A stretch of DNA of 64,000 nucleotides from positions 186,001 to 250,000 of the forward strand of contig CBDBJL010000018.1 of NCBI GenBank assembly GCA_965206365.1, given 5' to 3'. A program made the position numbers and the translations under genes. Source of the DNA: CBDBJL01 sp965206365. GTDB taxonomy: Bacteria > Pseudomonadota > Alphaproteobacteria > JABAAW01 > JAHZMA01. Below, in pieces: positions 42,259-51,068 of this stretch (the stretch's first letter is position 1; each line of letters begins with the position of its first letter). The notes below the pieces were generated by a model that was not told the origin of the DNA, did not search any database, and worked only from the letters and a program-made list of their open reading frames with translations.

Positions 42259-43272
42259 ATGCAAGTAATATTGAAAATAGTGCTCGTTACAGGAGTAATT
42301 CTGGGAATTTCGATTTCAGCGCAGGCTAAAAAACAGATGGTTATTGGCACTTGGCTGTCGTCGGCTCATCTTATGAATACAGTGTTCTTGCCGGAATGGG
42401 GTAAGAAAATTGAAAAAACCACGCAAGGTGAAGTTAAGATTAAAGTTGAACATCATAAAGGGCATCCGAAAGATATTTTTGCGTTGGTAGAAGATGGTAC
42501 TTATGATGCCGGTTGGTCGTTTCATGGTTATGTTCCTGAGCGGTTTAAGCTTACAACCATGGCAGAGTTGCCTTTGTTGGGTGTAAATTCTAAAGCGGCT
42601 TCGCATGCTTATTGGCAAGTTTACGACCAATATTTGAAGCAAGCCGGTGAACATGATGGTTTGGTGTTAGCAGCATTATTTACACATGGCCCGGGGCAAA
42701 TTTTATTACGGAAGCCGATTCAATCTTTGACAGATATGAAGGGTAAGAAAATTCGTGTTGGCGGGGGCGTTCAAGGTTTTATTGGAGGCAAAATGGGCAT
42801 CGTTCCAGTTACCGCACCGGGTTCCAAGGTCCATGAAATGTTGGCGCAAGAGACTGTGGATGGTGTTTTTATGCCCATGGGTGAGTTAAGTTCGTCGCGT
42901 TTGTCAGAGGTAACGAGCTTTGTTTATGAAATTCCTGGAGGGATGTATTTGGGCAGTTTTGGGCTTTTTATGAATCCTGATTTTGTGGCTTCTTTAGATG
43001 CTAAAACTCGGCAAGCTTTGTTATCGACAACGGGAACAGAATTATCGGTAGCTGCTGCCCAATTATGGGAACGAAATGATGGTTTTGGTTATAGAGCAGC
43101 GAAAACACAAAATATGAAGATTCAAGCAGCTTCGGCATTTGATGCTGAAATTTTTCAGCAATATAGTGTTGAAATTGAAGCTCAATGGTTGGCTGATGTT
43201 ACAGACCAGAAAGTGGATGCAAAAAAAGCTTTGCAAGAATTTCGCAAATTGGCGCGTTCTTATAATCAATAA
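42259..43272 (+). CDS. TRAP transporter solute-binding protein (DctP family), copy 1
   Basis: Periplasmic binding protein of a tripartite ATP-independent transporter. Signal peptide about MQVILKIVLVTGVILGISIS-AQA; the mature part starts KKQMVIGTWL. Family features are LRKPIQSLTDMKGKKIRVGG with the conserved ligand-carboxylate Arg, VDGVFMPMGELSS, and YEIPGGMYLGSFGLFMNPD. I use ATG at 42259 because GGAGG is 8 bases upstream, giving 337 residues. Ligand unknown; C4-dicarboxylates or other organic acids are usual. A central 584-bp block is almost identical to copy 2. A terminator hairpin follows. Confidence 0.9.
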   Translation: MQVILKIVLVTGVILGISISAQAKKQMVIGTWLSSAHLMNTVFLPEWGKKIEKTTQGEVKIKVEHHKGHPKDIFALVEDGTYDAGWSFHGYVPERFKLTTMAELPLLGVNSKAASHAYWQVYDQYLKQAGEHDGLVLAALFTHGPGQILLRKPIQSLTDMKGKKIRVGGGVQGFIGGKMGIVPVTAPGSKVHEMLAQETVDGVFMPMGELSSSRLSEVTSFVYEIPGGMYLGSFGLFMNPDFVASLDAKTRQALLSTTGTELSVAAAQLWERNDGFGYRAAKTQNMKIQAASAFDAEIFQQYSVEIEAQWLADVTDQKVDAKKALQEFRKLARSYNQ

Positions 43273-44348
43273 ATAATATTTAATTTTCTCATTAATTAAT
43301 AAAAGGGGATGGTAAGTTTTGCTACCCCTTTATTTTTTAAGATCACGCTATTGTTTTATGATATCTGAAAATTATGGGGTGCTAAGAACATTGGTGGCAT
43401 GATAAGATTGATAAATATAGGATTGTGTTAAAATAAATTATAGAGGAAATTAATAAAATATGCACCTAATACAGTGTTTTTTGTTTACAAGTTAATTTAT
43501 GGGTAATTTACTGTTGCAATTTATTTTTTTTACAGCTAGATATATCGTTATCATTTCTGAAGAGGATTTGATCTAGGTTGGTAAGCATTTTTAGGGTAGA
43601 GGTTATGCAAGTAATATTTAGAATAGCAGTAATTTTAGGGGTAATTTTGGGGATTTCCGTTTCGGTTCAGGCTGAAAAACAGATGGTTATTGGCACTTGG
43701 TTGTCTCCATCTCATTTCATGAATACAGTATTTTTGTCGGGATGGGGTAAGAAAATTGAAAAAGCCACGCAAGGTGAAGTTAAGATTAAAGTTGAACATC
43801 ATAAAGGGCATCCGAAAGATATTTTTGCGTTGGTAGAAGATGGTACTTATGATGCCGGTTGGTCGTTTCATGGTTATGTTCCTGAGCGGTTTAAGCTTAC
43901 AACCATGGCAGAGTTGCCTTTGTTGGGTGTAAATTCTAAAGCGGCTTCGCATGCTTATTGGCAAGTTTACGACCAATATTTGAAGCAAGCCGGTGAACAT
44001 GATGGTTTGGTGTTAGCAGCATTATTTACACATGGCCCGGGGCAAATTTTATTACGGAAGCCGATTCAATCTTTGACAGATATGAAGGGTAAGAAAATTC
44101 GTGTTGGCGGGGGCGTTCAAGGTTTTATTGGAGGCAAAATGGGCATCGTTCCAGTTACCGCACCGGGTTCCAAGGTCCATGAAATGTTGGCGCAAGAGAC
44201 TGTGGATGGTGTTTTTATGCCCATGGGTGAGTTAAGTTCGTTGCGTTTGTCAGAGGTAACGAGCTTTGTTTATGAAATTCCTGGAGGGATGTATTTGGGC
44301 AGTTTTGGGCTTTTTATGAATCCTGATTTTGTGGCTTCTTTAGATGCT
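42419..44348 (+). repeat. Near-identical direct repeat inside TRAP copies 1 and 2
   Basis: Bases 42419-43002 and 43765-44348 (offset 1346) differ, by my reading, at only one position (42896 C versus 44242 T). The signal-peptide regions and the 3' ends differ more. The downstream spacers are also related, so the unit is a tandem duplication whose core has been kept uniform. Confidence 0.85.
43302..43338 (+). terminator. Intrinsic terminator after TRAP copy 1
   Basis: AAAGGGG (43302-43308) pairs with CCCCTTT (43325-43331), followed by ATTTTTT. It lies 30 bases after the stop and should end most copy 1 transcripts before copy 2. Confidence 0.65.
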
Positions 44349-44618
44349 GAAACTCGAAAAGCTTTACTATCGACAACAGGGGAAGAGCTTTCGGCAAATG
44401 CGGGGGCATTATGGGATAGAAATGATCGTTTTGGTTATAAAGCAGCCAAAACACAAAATATGAAGATTCAAGCAGCTTCTGCATCTGATGTTGAAATTTT
44501 TCAGCAATATAGTGCTGAAATTGAAGCTCAATGGTTGGCTGATGTTACAGACCAGAAAGTGGATGCAAAAAAAGCTTTGCAAGAATTTCGCAAATTGGCG
44601 CGTTCTTACGCTCAATAA
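43605..44618 (+). CDS. TRAP transporter solute-binding protein (DctP family), copy 2
   Basis: Paralogue of copy 1, sharing residues about 55-248 nearly identically while the signal peptide (MQVIFRIAVILGVILGISVS), the first 30 mature residues and the last third differ. ATG at 43605, preceded by AGAGG, is the start homologous to copy 1; an upstream TTG extension is rejected. Length 337 residues. Binding-site residues in the shared core are unchanged, so copies 1 and 2 probably bind the same or a similar ligand. A terminator follows. Confidence 0.9.
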   Translation: MQVIFRIAVILGVILGISVSVQAEKQMVIGTWLSPSHFMNTVFLSGWGKKIEKATQGEVKIKVEHHKGHPKDIFALVEDGTYDAGWSFHGYVPERFKLTTMAELPLLGVNSKAASHAYWQVYDQYLKQAGEHDGLVLAALFTHGPGQILLRKPIQSLTDMKGKKIRVGGGVQGFIGGKMGIVPVTAPGSKVHEMLAQETVDGVFMPMGELSSLRLSEVTSFVYEIPGGMYLGSFGLFMNPDFVASLDAETRKALLSTTGEELSANAGALWDRNDRFGYKAAKTQNMKIQAASASDVEIFQQYSAEIEAQWLADVTDQKVDAKKALQEFRKLARSYAQ

Positions 44619-44649
44619 AATATATTTAATTTTTTAATTAATTAATAAT

Positions 44650-44686
44650 AAGGGGGTGGTAAGTTTTACTGTCCCCTTTGTTTTTT
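44650..44686 (+). terminator. Intrinsic terminator after TRAP copy 2
   Basis: AAGGGG (44650-44655) pairs with CCCCTT (44673-44678), then TGTTTTTT. It is the duplicated counterpart of the terminator after copy 1, with compensating changes in the loop. Confidence 0.6.
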
Positions 44687-44944
44687 AAATATTACGCTAT
44701 TGTTTTATGATATCTGAAAATTATGGGGTGCTAAGAACATTGGTGGCATGATAAGATTTACAAATATAGGATTGTTGTTAAAATAAATTATAGAGTGAGA
44801 TTAATAAAATACGTATATCTAGGGGTTACTTTTTGTGTAATATTATGATACAGTCTGCTGTTGAAGTTTGTTATTATAGCTGTGCCAGAGTTTATCCTGT
44901 ATTTGCTTGGTAATTATATTTAATTTTTTACGGAGGATTAAGTT

Positions 44945-45958
44945 ATGAAAATAATATTTAAAATAGGTATAATTTTAGGGATCATTTTAGGGGCTTCGGT
45001 TTCTGCGCAGGCTGAAAAACAGATGGTTATTGGAACTTGGTTATGGCCTTCCCATGCAATGAATGAAATATTTTTTTCAGATTGGGGTAAAAAAATTGAA
45101 AAAGCTACTCAAGGTGAAGTTAAGATTAAACTTGAATATCATAAGGGGAGTCCGAAAGATCTTTTTGCATTGGTAGAAGATGGAACTTATGATGTGGGTT
45201 GGTCACCCCATGGATATGTCCCTGGTCGGTTTAAGCTCACAACCATGGCAGAATTGCCTGCGTTGGGTGCATCGCCGGAAGCGGCCTCGCGCGCTCATTG
45301 GAATATTTATGACAAATATTTAAGGCAAGCTGGTGAATATGATGGTTTGGTTGCGGTTGGGTTGTTTATGCATGGCCCAGGACAGCTTTTATTACGGAAA
45401 CCGATGCAATCTTTGGCAGATGTGAAGGGTAAGAAGATCCGCGTTGCTGGCGGTGTTCAAGGCTTTCTGGGTACGAAAATGGGCATTGTTCCAATTGCCG
45501 CACCGGGTTCTAAAGTTTATGAAATGTTATCGCAAGGTGTTGTGGATGGTGTTTTCATGCCTGTGTCTGAATTAATTTCGCTCCGTTTATCAGAAGTAAC
45601 TAATTTTGTTTATGAAATTCCAGAGGGTATGTATTTGAGTGGTCTTGGGATTTTCATGAATCCTGATTTCATCGCATCTTTAGATGTAAAAACCCGTAAG
45701 GCTTTATTATCAACAACTGGAGAGGAACTTTCTGCAGCTGCAAGTGCAGCATGGAGTAAGGATAATGCGTCTGCTCATAAAGTTGCAAAAGAAAAGAATA
45801 TAAAAATTCAAACAGCTTCGGCATCTGATGTGAAACTTTTTCAGCAATATAGTGTTGAAATTGAAAATAAATGGTTGGCTGATGTTGCAGACCGGAAAGT
45901 GGATGCGAAAAAAGCTTTGCAAGAATTTCGTGAATTGGCGCGTTCTTACGCTCAATAA
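44945..45958 (+). CDS. TRAP transporter solute-binding protein (DctP family), copy 3
   Basis: A more diverged paralogue: signal MKIIFKIGIILGIILGASVS-AQA, mature start EKQMVIGTWLWPSHAMNEIF. Substitutions fall in places likely to touch ligand (GTWLWPSHAMN versus GTWLSPSHFMN; WSPHGYVPGRF versus WSFHGYVPERF; VAVGLFMHGPGQLL versus VLAALFTHGPGQIL), suggesting a different substrate preference. GGAGG precedes ATG. Length 337 residues. No terminator follows, so this copy is the one most likely cotranscribed with dctQ and dctM. Confidence 0.9.
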   Translation: MKIIFKIGIILGIILGASVSAQAEKQMVIGTWLWPSHAMNEIFFSDWGKKIEKATQGEVKIKLEYHKGSPKDLFALVEDGTYDVGWSPHGYVPGRFKLTTMAELPALGASPEAASRAHWNIYDKYLRQAGEYDGLVAVGLFMHGPGQLLLRKPMQSLADVKGKKIRVAGGVQGFLGTKMGIVPIAAPGSKVYEMLSQGVVDGVFMPVSELISLRLSEVTNFVYEIPEGMYLSGLGIFMNPDFIASLDVKTRKALLSTTGEELSAAASAAWSKDNASAHKVAKEKNIKIQTASASDVKLFQQYSVEIENKWLADVADRKVDAKKALQEFRELARSYAQ

Positions 45959-45996
45959 ATTACATTTAATTCTTTGCTGGTAAAATATTGGAATAG

Positions 45997-46518
45997 ATGG
46001 TGATCAAAGTTTTATTGTATAATATAAATAATAAAATTGAAAAATTGTTGCAATATTTAGCAATTGCTTCAGGCATATTATTGTTAATATTAATGGCAAT
46101 TACTTTTATGGATGTGGTGGGTCGTTATGTGTTTTTAGCCCCTATTAAGGGTGCCTCAGAACTTACTGAGATGGGGCAAAGTATATTTGTGATTACGGGT
46201 GTATTAATTGTTACCTTATCGAATAAACATATTTATGTTGATATTTTAGAACATATAATTCCAGCTAATGTGAAACGTTGGAGTCAGGTTGTTTTTGGAA
46301 TTTTATTTATCGTTATTTTTCTTTTTATGGGCAGGCGGATTTGGCAGATTGCAGTGCGTAGTGCCCACCGAAATGAGATTAGTGAATATTTACATATTCC
46401 ACTTTTTTATTCGCAAGGTTATGTAGCTTTTATTTGTATATTTGTAGTTGTTTGCCTTGTTGTTCGTTTGTTGGCCCATATTATTTTGCGTGACAAATTA
46501 GATTCTAAGGAATATTAA
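45997..46518 (+). CDS. dctQ: TRAP transporter small permease DctQ
   Basis: Four-helix small membrane subunit of the TRAP transporter. Hydrophobic segments and the conserved DVVGRYVFLAPIKGASELTE (family R-Y-V-F and E-L-T/S) are seen, then VLIVTLSNKHIYVDIL. Length 173 residues. Lies 38 bases after SBP copy 3 and two bases before dctM. The symbol is by family; substrate is not known. Confidence 0.88.
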   Translation: MVIKVLLYNINNKIEKLLQYLAIASGILLLILMAITFMDVVGRYVFLAPIKGASELTEMGQSIFVITGVLIVTLSNKHIYVDILEHIIPANVKRWSQVVFGILFIVIFLFMGRRIWQIAVRSAHRNEISEYLHIPLFYSQGYVAFICIFVVVCLVVRLLAHIILRDKLDSKEY

Positions 46519-46520
46519 TA

Positions 46521-47852
46521 ATGCTTGAGGCAGGAATTGGCATAGCCATTTTGTTGTTGTTAATTTTCCTGCGCATGCCGATTGTTATTGCTATGGGAAT
46601 TGTTGGTTTCGTGGGTTTAGCCGTAGGGGGTGGTTTAGGCAGTGAGGTTGGTTTTTTTGAATTTCGCTGGAATAGCCTTTTATCGCGGGTGGCGTATCAT
46701 ATTTTATCCATTAGTAGCAATTATTCACTTTCAGTTATTCCGTTATTTATTTTGATGGGTAATTTTGTTTCCCAAGCAGGGCTTGCAAAACAACTTTATC
46801 AGGCTTCTTATGCAGTTTTGGGATATAAAAAAGGTGGTTTAGCGATGGCAAGTGTAACGGCTTGTGGTTTATTTTCATCTATTTGTGGTTCTAGTTTGGC
46901 AACAGCGGCAACGATGTCGAAAGTGGCGATTCCAGAAATGCGACGCTATGGTTATAGTGATAGTTTGGCAACTGCATCGGTGGCTGCGGGCGGTACATTG
47001 GGAATTTTAATTCCGCCAAGTGTTATTTTGGTGATTTATGGTATTTTGACCGGGCAAAGTATTCGTGAATTATTTGCAGCGGGTTTTATTCCTGGGGCGA
47101 TTGGTATTTTATTTTATTTATGTGCTGTGCAATGGGTGGTATGGCGTAAGCCAGAATCAGGACCTTCAGGTGCGAGATTTTCTTTCAAAGAAAAAATACA
47201 TGCCTTAAAATATGTACGAGGAACATTAGCCTTATTAATTGTTGTAATTGGTGGAATTTATGCGGGTATTTTCACGCCTACCGAAGCTGCATCGGTGGGT
47301 TCAGTTGGGGCGTTTTTAATCGCTTTACAGCGGAAAACTTTAAGTTTACAGATTTTGTTAAATATTGCCTCGGATTCTGTGAAAACTTCAGCGGCGTTAT
47401 TTGCTATTTTGATGGGTTCTTTGGTTTTTGCGGATTTTATTGAACGTACAGGCGCGCCCGAACAATTAAGCCATTTAATTATCAATACGCATATTGCTCC
47501 GTTGCAGGTTATTTTTATGATCCTTTTTGCTTACATTATTTTGGGCATGGTCCTAGAAAGCCTTTCAATGATTTTTTTGACTGTACCTTTGTTCTATCCA
47601 ATTGTGGCATCTCTTGGGTTTGATTTGGTTTGGTTTGGGGTTATTGTGGTGGTGGTTACAGAAATTAGCTTAATTACGCCACCTGTGGGTTTAAATGTGT
47701 TTGTATTATCTAATATGTTGTCAGATGTTAAAACCAGCACTATTTTTAAGGGGATATTACCATTTTGGATAGCGGATATAGCGAGATTGGCATTATTAAC
47801 ACTTATTCCTGCTTTATCTTTATTTTTGCCACAGTTACTTTATGGAAATTAG
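46521..47852 (+). CDS. dctM: TRAP transporter large permease DctM
   Basis: Ion-coupled transport subunit with about twelve helices. Family blocks: VIPLFILMGNFVSQAGLAKQ, SSICGSSLATAATMSKVAIP, GTLGILIPPSVILVIYGI, then GIFTPTEAASVG and TEISLITPPVGLNVFVL. Length 443 residues. One DctQM pair probably serves all three binding proteins. Ends 20 bp from the convergent hemF. Confidence 0.95.
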   Translation: MLEAGIGIAILLLLIFLRMPIVIAMGIVGFVGLAVGGGLGSEVGFFEFRWNSLLSRVAYHILSISSNYSLSVIPLFILMGNFVSQAGLAKQLYQASYAVLGYKKGGLAMASVTACGLFSSICGSSLATAATMSKVAIPEMRRYGYSDSLATASVAAGGTLGILIPPSVILVIYGILTGQSIRELFAAGFIPGAIGILFYLCAVQWVVWRKPESGPSGARFSFKEKIHALKYVRGTLALLIVVIGGIYAGIFTPTEAASVGSVGAFLIALQRKTLSLQILLNIASDSVKTSAALFAILMGSLVFADFIERTGAPEQLSHLIINTHIAPLQVIFMILFAYIILGMVLESLSMIFLTVPLFYPIVASLGFDLVWFGVIVVVVTEISLITPPVGLNVFVLSNMLSDVKTSTIFKGILPFWIADIARLALLTLIPALSLFLPQLLYGN

Positions 47853-47871
47853 CAATTTTGAAAGCTTATTT

Positions 47872-48756
47872 TTAGGGCCAAGCCACCATGGGGGGTAAGG
47901 ATGCCAATATGGCTTCAACATTTCCGCCGGTCATAAGCCCAAATCGGGTGCCACGATCATACACAAGATTAAATTCGGTATAATAGCCACGGTGGATTAA
48001 TTGTGTTGCAGATTCTGCCTCACCATAAGCATCATTATAATGTGTACGAACTAGGTCAGGATAGATTTGTAGAAAAGTTTCACCAACATCTTGTGTAAAA
48101 GCGAAATCTTGTTTCCAGTTTTTCGTATTGAGATTATCATAAAATATGCCACCAATACCGCGTGATTGTTTGCGATGTAGAATGTAGAAATATTGCTCGG
48201 CTTTTGCACTAAATTCAGGGTAATAATCACGATGATAACGTTGACAACAATCTTTTAAAATCGCATGAAATTTTTTTGTATCTTGGGAATTAGGAAAAAT
48301 CGGGTTTAAATCTATACCACCACCTAGCCAATATTTTGAAGTAACAATCATACGGGTATTCATGTGAATAGGTGGCACATAAGGATTGCGTGGATGGGTG
48401 ATAACAGAAATACCACTTGCCCAAAAATGACCCCCATTTTCAATCGCTCCGGGAATTTCTTTTTGGAAATCTTTTGTGAATTTACCATAAACAGTGGAAA
48501 TATTAATTGCAGCTTTTTCAAATATATGGGAATAAATTAATGATATTTCACCTCCTCCACCATCTTTATCATCCTTAATGTTTGTTTCACGTTGCCATGT
48601 TTTGCGTTTTAACAGCGGTGTTGTGATTTTTGGGAAATCAGGGTTTCGCGCGATAAATTCACGATCGAGTGTTTCAAAATTATCACAGATCCGATCTCTA
48701 AGAGTGCGAAACCATGTTTGGGCTTGTTGCTTTTTATTCTCAATATTATCTATCAT
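47872..48756 (-). CDS. hemF: Oxygen-dependent coproporphyrinogen-III oxidase
   Basis: Aerobic step of haem synthesis, coproporphyrinogen III to protoporphyrinogen IX. The conserved HMNTRMIVTSKYWLGGGIDL, QSRGIGGIFYD, and REFVYDRGTRFG-like ending (NLVYDRGTRFGLMTGG) identify HemF. I start at ATG 48756 (AGGAAAG nine bases upstream); the frame extends further but would overlap trmL. Length 294 residues. Its presence signals haem made under oxygen, consistent with the sdh and nuo respiratory genes. Confidence 0.95.
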   Translation of the reverse strand: MIDNIENKKQQAQTWFRTLRDRICDNFETLDREFIARNPDFPKITTPLLKRKTWQRETNIKDDKDGGGGEISLIYSHIFEKAAINISTVYGKFTKDFQKEIPGAIENGGHFWASGISVITHPRNPYVPPIHMNTRMIVTSKYWLGGGIDLNPIFPNSQDTKKFHAILKDCCQRYHRDYYPEFSAKAEQYFYILHRKQSRGIGGIFYDNLNTKNWKQDFAFTQDVGETFLQIYPDLVRTHYNDAYGEAESATQLIHRGYYTEFNLVYDRGTRFGLMTGGNVEAILASLPPMVAWP

Positions 48757-48769
48757 AAACTTAACTTTC

Positions 48770-49264
48770 CTAAATTCGATCCCTATGTTTAAATTCTGTT
48801 TGCAAATGGGCTGTCGCAATGGCAGCACTCATGGCCAAATTTAACGAACGAGCAGTTTTCTGGATCGGGATCGTTACAATAGCATCGGCCTGTTGGTGAA
48901 CATAATCGGGAACGCCACTAGATTCATTGCCAAAAAGGAGGATATCATGTTTTTGAAAATAAAAATCATCATAGCATTTTTGAGTTTTCGTAGAAAATAA
49001 AATCAACCGTTTTGGGCCATCATTCGGGTTGTTTCTATCGATAGGATGGCTGAGTCGCCAATTTTGAAAATCTTGCCAATGCGCATGTAAAGTATAATTT
49101 AAATGTTTGGTATAATCCATAACGGATCTTTGTATTTTTGGGTGCGAAAAAATAAACCCACACGGTTCAATAATTTCAAGCGATACATTGAAACAAGCGG
49201 CTAAGCGCATAATGGCTCCTGTATTTTGGGGAATATCAGGTTGGAATAAAGCAAGGGAAAACAT
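48770..49264 (-). CDS. trmL: tRNA (cytidine(34)-2'-O)-methyltransferase
   Basis: SPOUT-class knotted methyltransferase modifying the wobble base of tRNA-Leu. Motifs: ALFQPDIPQNTGAIMRLAAC, LFGNESSGVPDYV, and IPIQKTARSLNLAMSAAIA forming the SAM knot. Length 164 residues, standard. Upstream of hemF on the same strand with a 13-bp gap. Confidence 0.93.
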   Translation of the reverse strand: MFSLALFQPDIPQNTGAIMRLAACFNVSLEIIEPCGFIFSHPKIQRSVMDYTKHLNYTLHAHWQDFQNWRLSHPIDRNNPNDGPKRLILFSTKTQKCYDDFYFQKHDILLFGNESSGVPDYVHQQADAIVTIPIQKTARSLNLAMSAAIATAHLQTEFKHRDRI

Positions 49265-49379
49265 AATATTTTCTTCAAAGAGATATGTTTGGGATCAAAG
49301 ATGGTAAGGATAAAAAATTTACCAGGTTGGCTATAATAACAATAATTAACATCAAATGCTGAAAATAAGATAACAATGT

Positions 49380-49408
49380 TTGACAATTATGCATTGTCGT
49401 TCTACATT
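49380..49408 (+). promoter_or_regulatory. Candidate promoter of the nuo operon
   Basis: A perfect TTGACA (49380-49385), 17-base spacer, and TACATT (49403-49408, four of six consensus bases) lie in the 213-bp gap between divergent trmL and nuoA. RNA would start about 60 bases before nuoA. Confidence 0.5.
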
Positions 49409-49477
49409 GTGACTTATAAAAATACAAGGGTATTTTTTGGTTATGATTATCTTATGAGTACAAGGTTTTTTTAGGAG

Positions 49478-49843
49478 ATGGATTATTATTTTCAAGAATA
49501 TTTTGCGATTTTAGTTTTCGCTGTTATTGCTATTGGGTTATCGCTAGTTTTTGTTGGGGGTAATTATCTTGTGAGTGCAAAATTATCAGATCCAGAAAAA
49601 GTTTCGCCTTATGAATGTGGTTTTGAGGCTTTTGATGATGCTCGCACTCGATTTGATATTCGATTCTATTTGGTAACTTTGTTATTTATTATTTTTGATG
49701 TAGAAATTATTTTTCTATTTCCTTGGGCAATTGCATTAGGGGATATTGGGCTTTATGGATTTTGGGCAATGATGTTGTTTTTATTAATTCTTACGATTGG
49801 TTTCATTTATGAATGGCGTAAAGGGGCACTGGAATGGGAATAG
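49478..49843 (+). CDS. nuoA: NADH-quinone oxidoreductase subunit A
   Basis: Membrane subunit of complex I with three helices. The family block KVSPYECGFEAFDDARTRFD (conserved Glu-Cys-Gly) and LLFIIFDVEIIFLFPWA are present in 121 residues. AGGAG abuts the ATG at 49478, too close to act; AAGG near 49463 may serve. It opens a full 14-gene nuo operon. Ends 10 bases inside nuoB. Confidence 0.95.
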   Translation: MDYYFQEYFAILVFAVIAIGLSLVFVGGNYLVSAKLSDPEKVSPYECGFEAFDDARTRFDIRFYLVTLLFIIFDVEIIFLFPWAIALGDIGLYGFWAMMLFLLILTIGFIYEWRKGALEWE

Positions 49844-50397
49844 ATACGCCATTGGAAAAATTATGGGAAAAATTAGAAAAACCAGAACAAGAATTTGAGG
49901 CAAATCTGCTGTTGCAAAGATTAGCTGGGGAAGTTGTCGATAAAGGGTTTGTTACTACAAATGTGAATAAATTAGTAGCATGGGCACGTACAGGTTCGCT
50001 TTGGCCTATGACTTTTGGCTTGGCATGTTGTGCTGTTGAGATGATTCATGCTTATATGCCACGTTATGATTTAGATCGCCTTGGCGTTATTCCACGGGCG
50101 TCGCCACGGCAGTCAGACGTGATGATTGTGGCAGGCACGCTTACGAACAAGATGGCGCCGGCATTACGCAAGGTTTATGATCAAATGCCAGAACCACGTT
50201 GGGTGATTTCTATGGGCTCTTGTGCGAATGGTGGGGGGTATTATCATTATTCTTATTCGGTTGTTCGTGGATGTGATCGCATTGTTCCCGTGGATATCTA
50301 TGTTCCAGGTTGTCCGCCAACCGCAGAAGCTTTGGTTTATGGTATTTTGCAGCTGCAAAAGAAAATTCGTCGTACAACGAATATTATGCGAGTGTGA
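49834..50397 (+). CDS. nuoB: NADH-quinone oxidoreductase subunit B
   Basis: Carries the terminal cluster N2 next to the quinone site. Cluster ligands are visible in FGLACCAVEMIHA (adjacent cysteines), SMGSCANGGGYYHYSY, and VPGCPPTAEALVYG. Length 187 residues. Overlaps nuoA by 10 bases; nuoC begins five bases after its stop. Confidence 0.97.
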   Translation: MGIDTPLEKLWEKLEKPEQEFEANLLLQRLAGEVVDKGFVTTNVNKLVAWARTGSLWPMTFGLACCAVEMIHAYMPRYDLDRLGVIPRASPRQSDVMIVAGTLTNKMAPALRKVYDQMPEPRWVISMGSCANGGGYYHYSYSVVRGCDRIVPVDIYVPGCPPTAEALVYGILQLQKKIRRTTNIMRV

Positions 50398-50402
50398 ATG
50401 AA

Positions 50403-51065
50403 ATGATGGATTACGCAAAAAACAATACCGCACCACAATTTTTTCGGGTTCCTTACGGGGGGATGGATGTTATTAGCGATCTGAAAACGCGGTTTGGTGA
50501 TCAGATTATTGCGGATATTAGTATGAAGGGCGAAGCGGCGATTATTGTCGCTTCGGGTTCTTTGCACGAAATTACAAAATTTCTATACAATAACAACCAA
50601 TGTTTATTTAAGATGTTATTAGATATTTGTGGTGCTGATTACCCAGAACGAGAAAATCGATTTGAAGTTGTGTATCATTTTCTTTCTTTGGAACATAATA
50701 TGCGCCTGCGTTTAAAGATAATTGTTGGGGTTGAAGATTTGGTGCCTTCGGTTACAGATATTTGGTCATCAGCGGGCTGGTATGAACGGGAATGTTGGGA
50801 TATGTATGGTGTATTTTTTACCGGGCATCCCGATTTACGGCGTATTTTAACGGATTATGGTTTTAATGGGCATCCTTTGCGCAAAGATTTCCCCCTTACG
50901 GGTTACATAGAAATGCGTTATGATGATGAGATTCAAAGGGTAATTTCTGAGCCTGTGCAATTACAACAGGAGTTTCGTGATTTTGATTTTTTAAGCCCTT
51001 GGGAAGGGGCATTGCCTGAAGGGGCAAACATATTGCCGGGCGATGAGAAAGTAAGTGGGGCTTAA
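50403..51065 (+). CDS. nuoC: NADH-quinone oxidoreductase subunit C
   Basis: 30-kDa peripheral-arm subunit. The diagnostic block WYERECWDMYGVFFTGHPDL and RRILTDYGFNGHPLRKDFPL are intact. I use ATG at 50403 (50406 also possible), just after the nuoB stop; the open frame reaching back into nuoB is not coding. Length 220 residues. Separate from nuoD, unlike the E. coli fusion. Confidence 0.95.
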   Translation: MMDYAKNNTAPQFFRVPYGGMDVISDLKTRFGDQIIADISMKGEAAIIVASGSLHEITKFLYNNNQCLFKMLLDICGADYPERENRFEVVYHFLSLEHNMRLRLKIIVGVEDLVPSVTDIWSSAGWYERECWDMYGVFFTGHPDLRRILTDYGFNGHPLRKDFPLTGYIEMRYDDEIQRVISEPVQLQQEFRDFDFLSPWEGALPEGANILPGDEKVSGA

Positions 51066-51068
51066 AGG

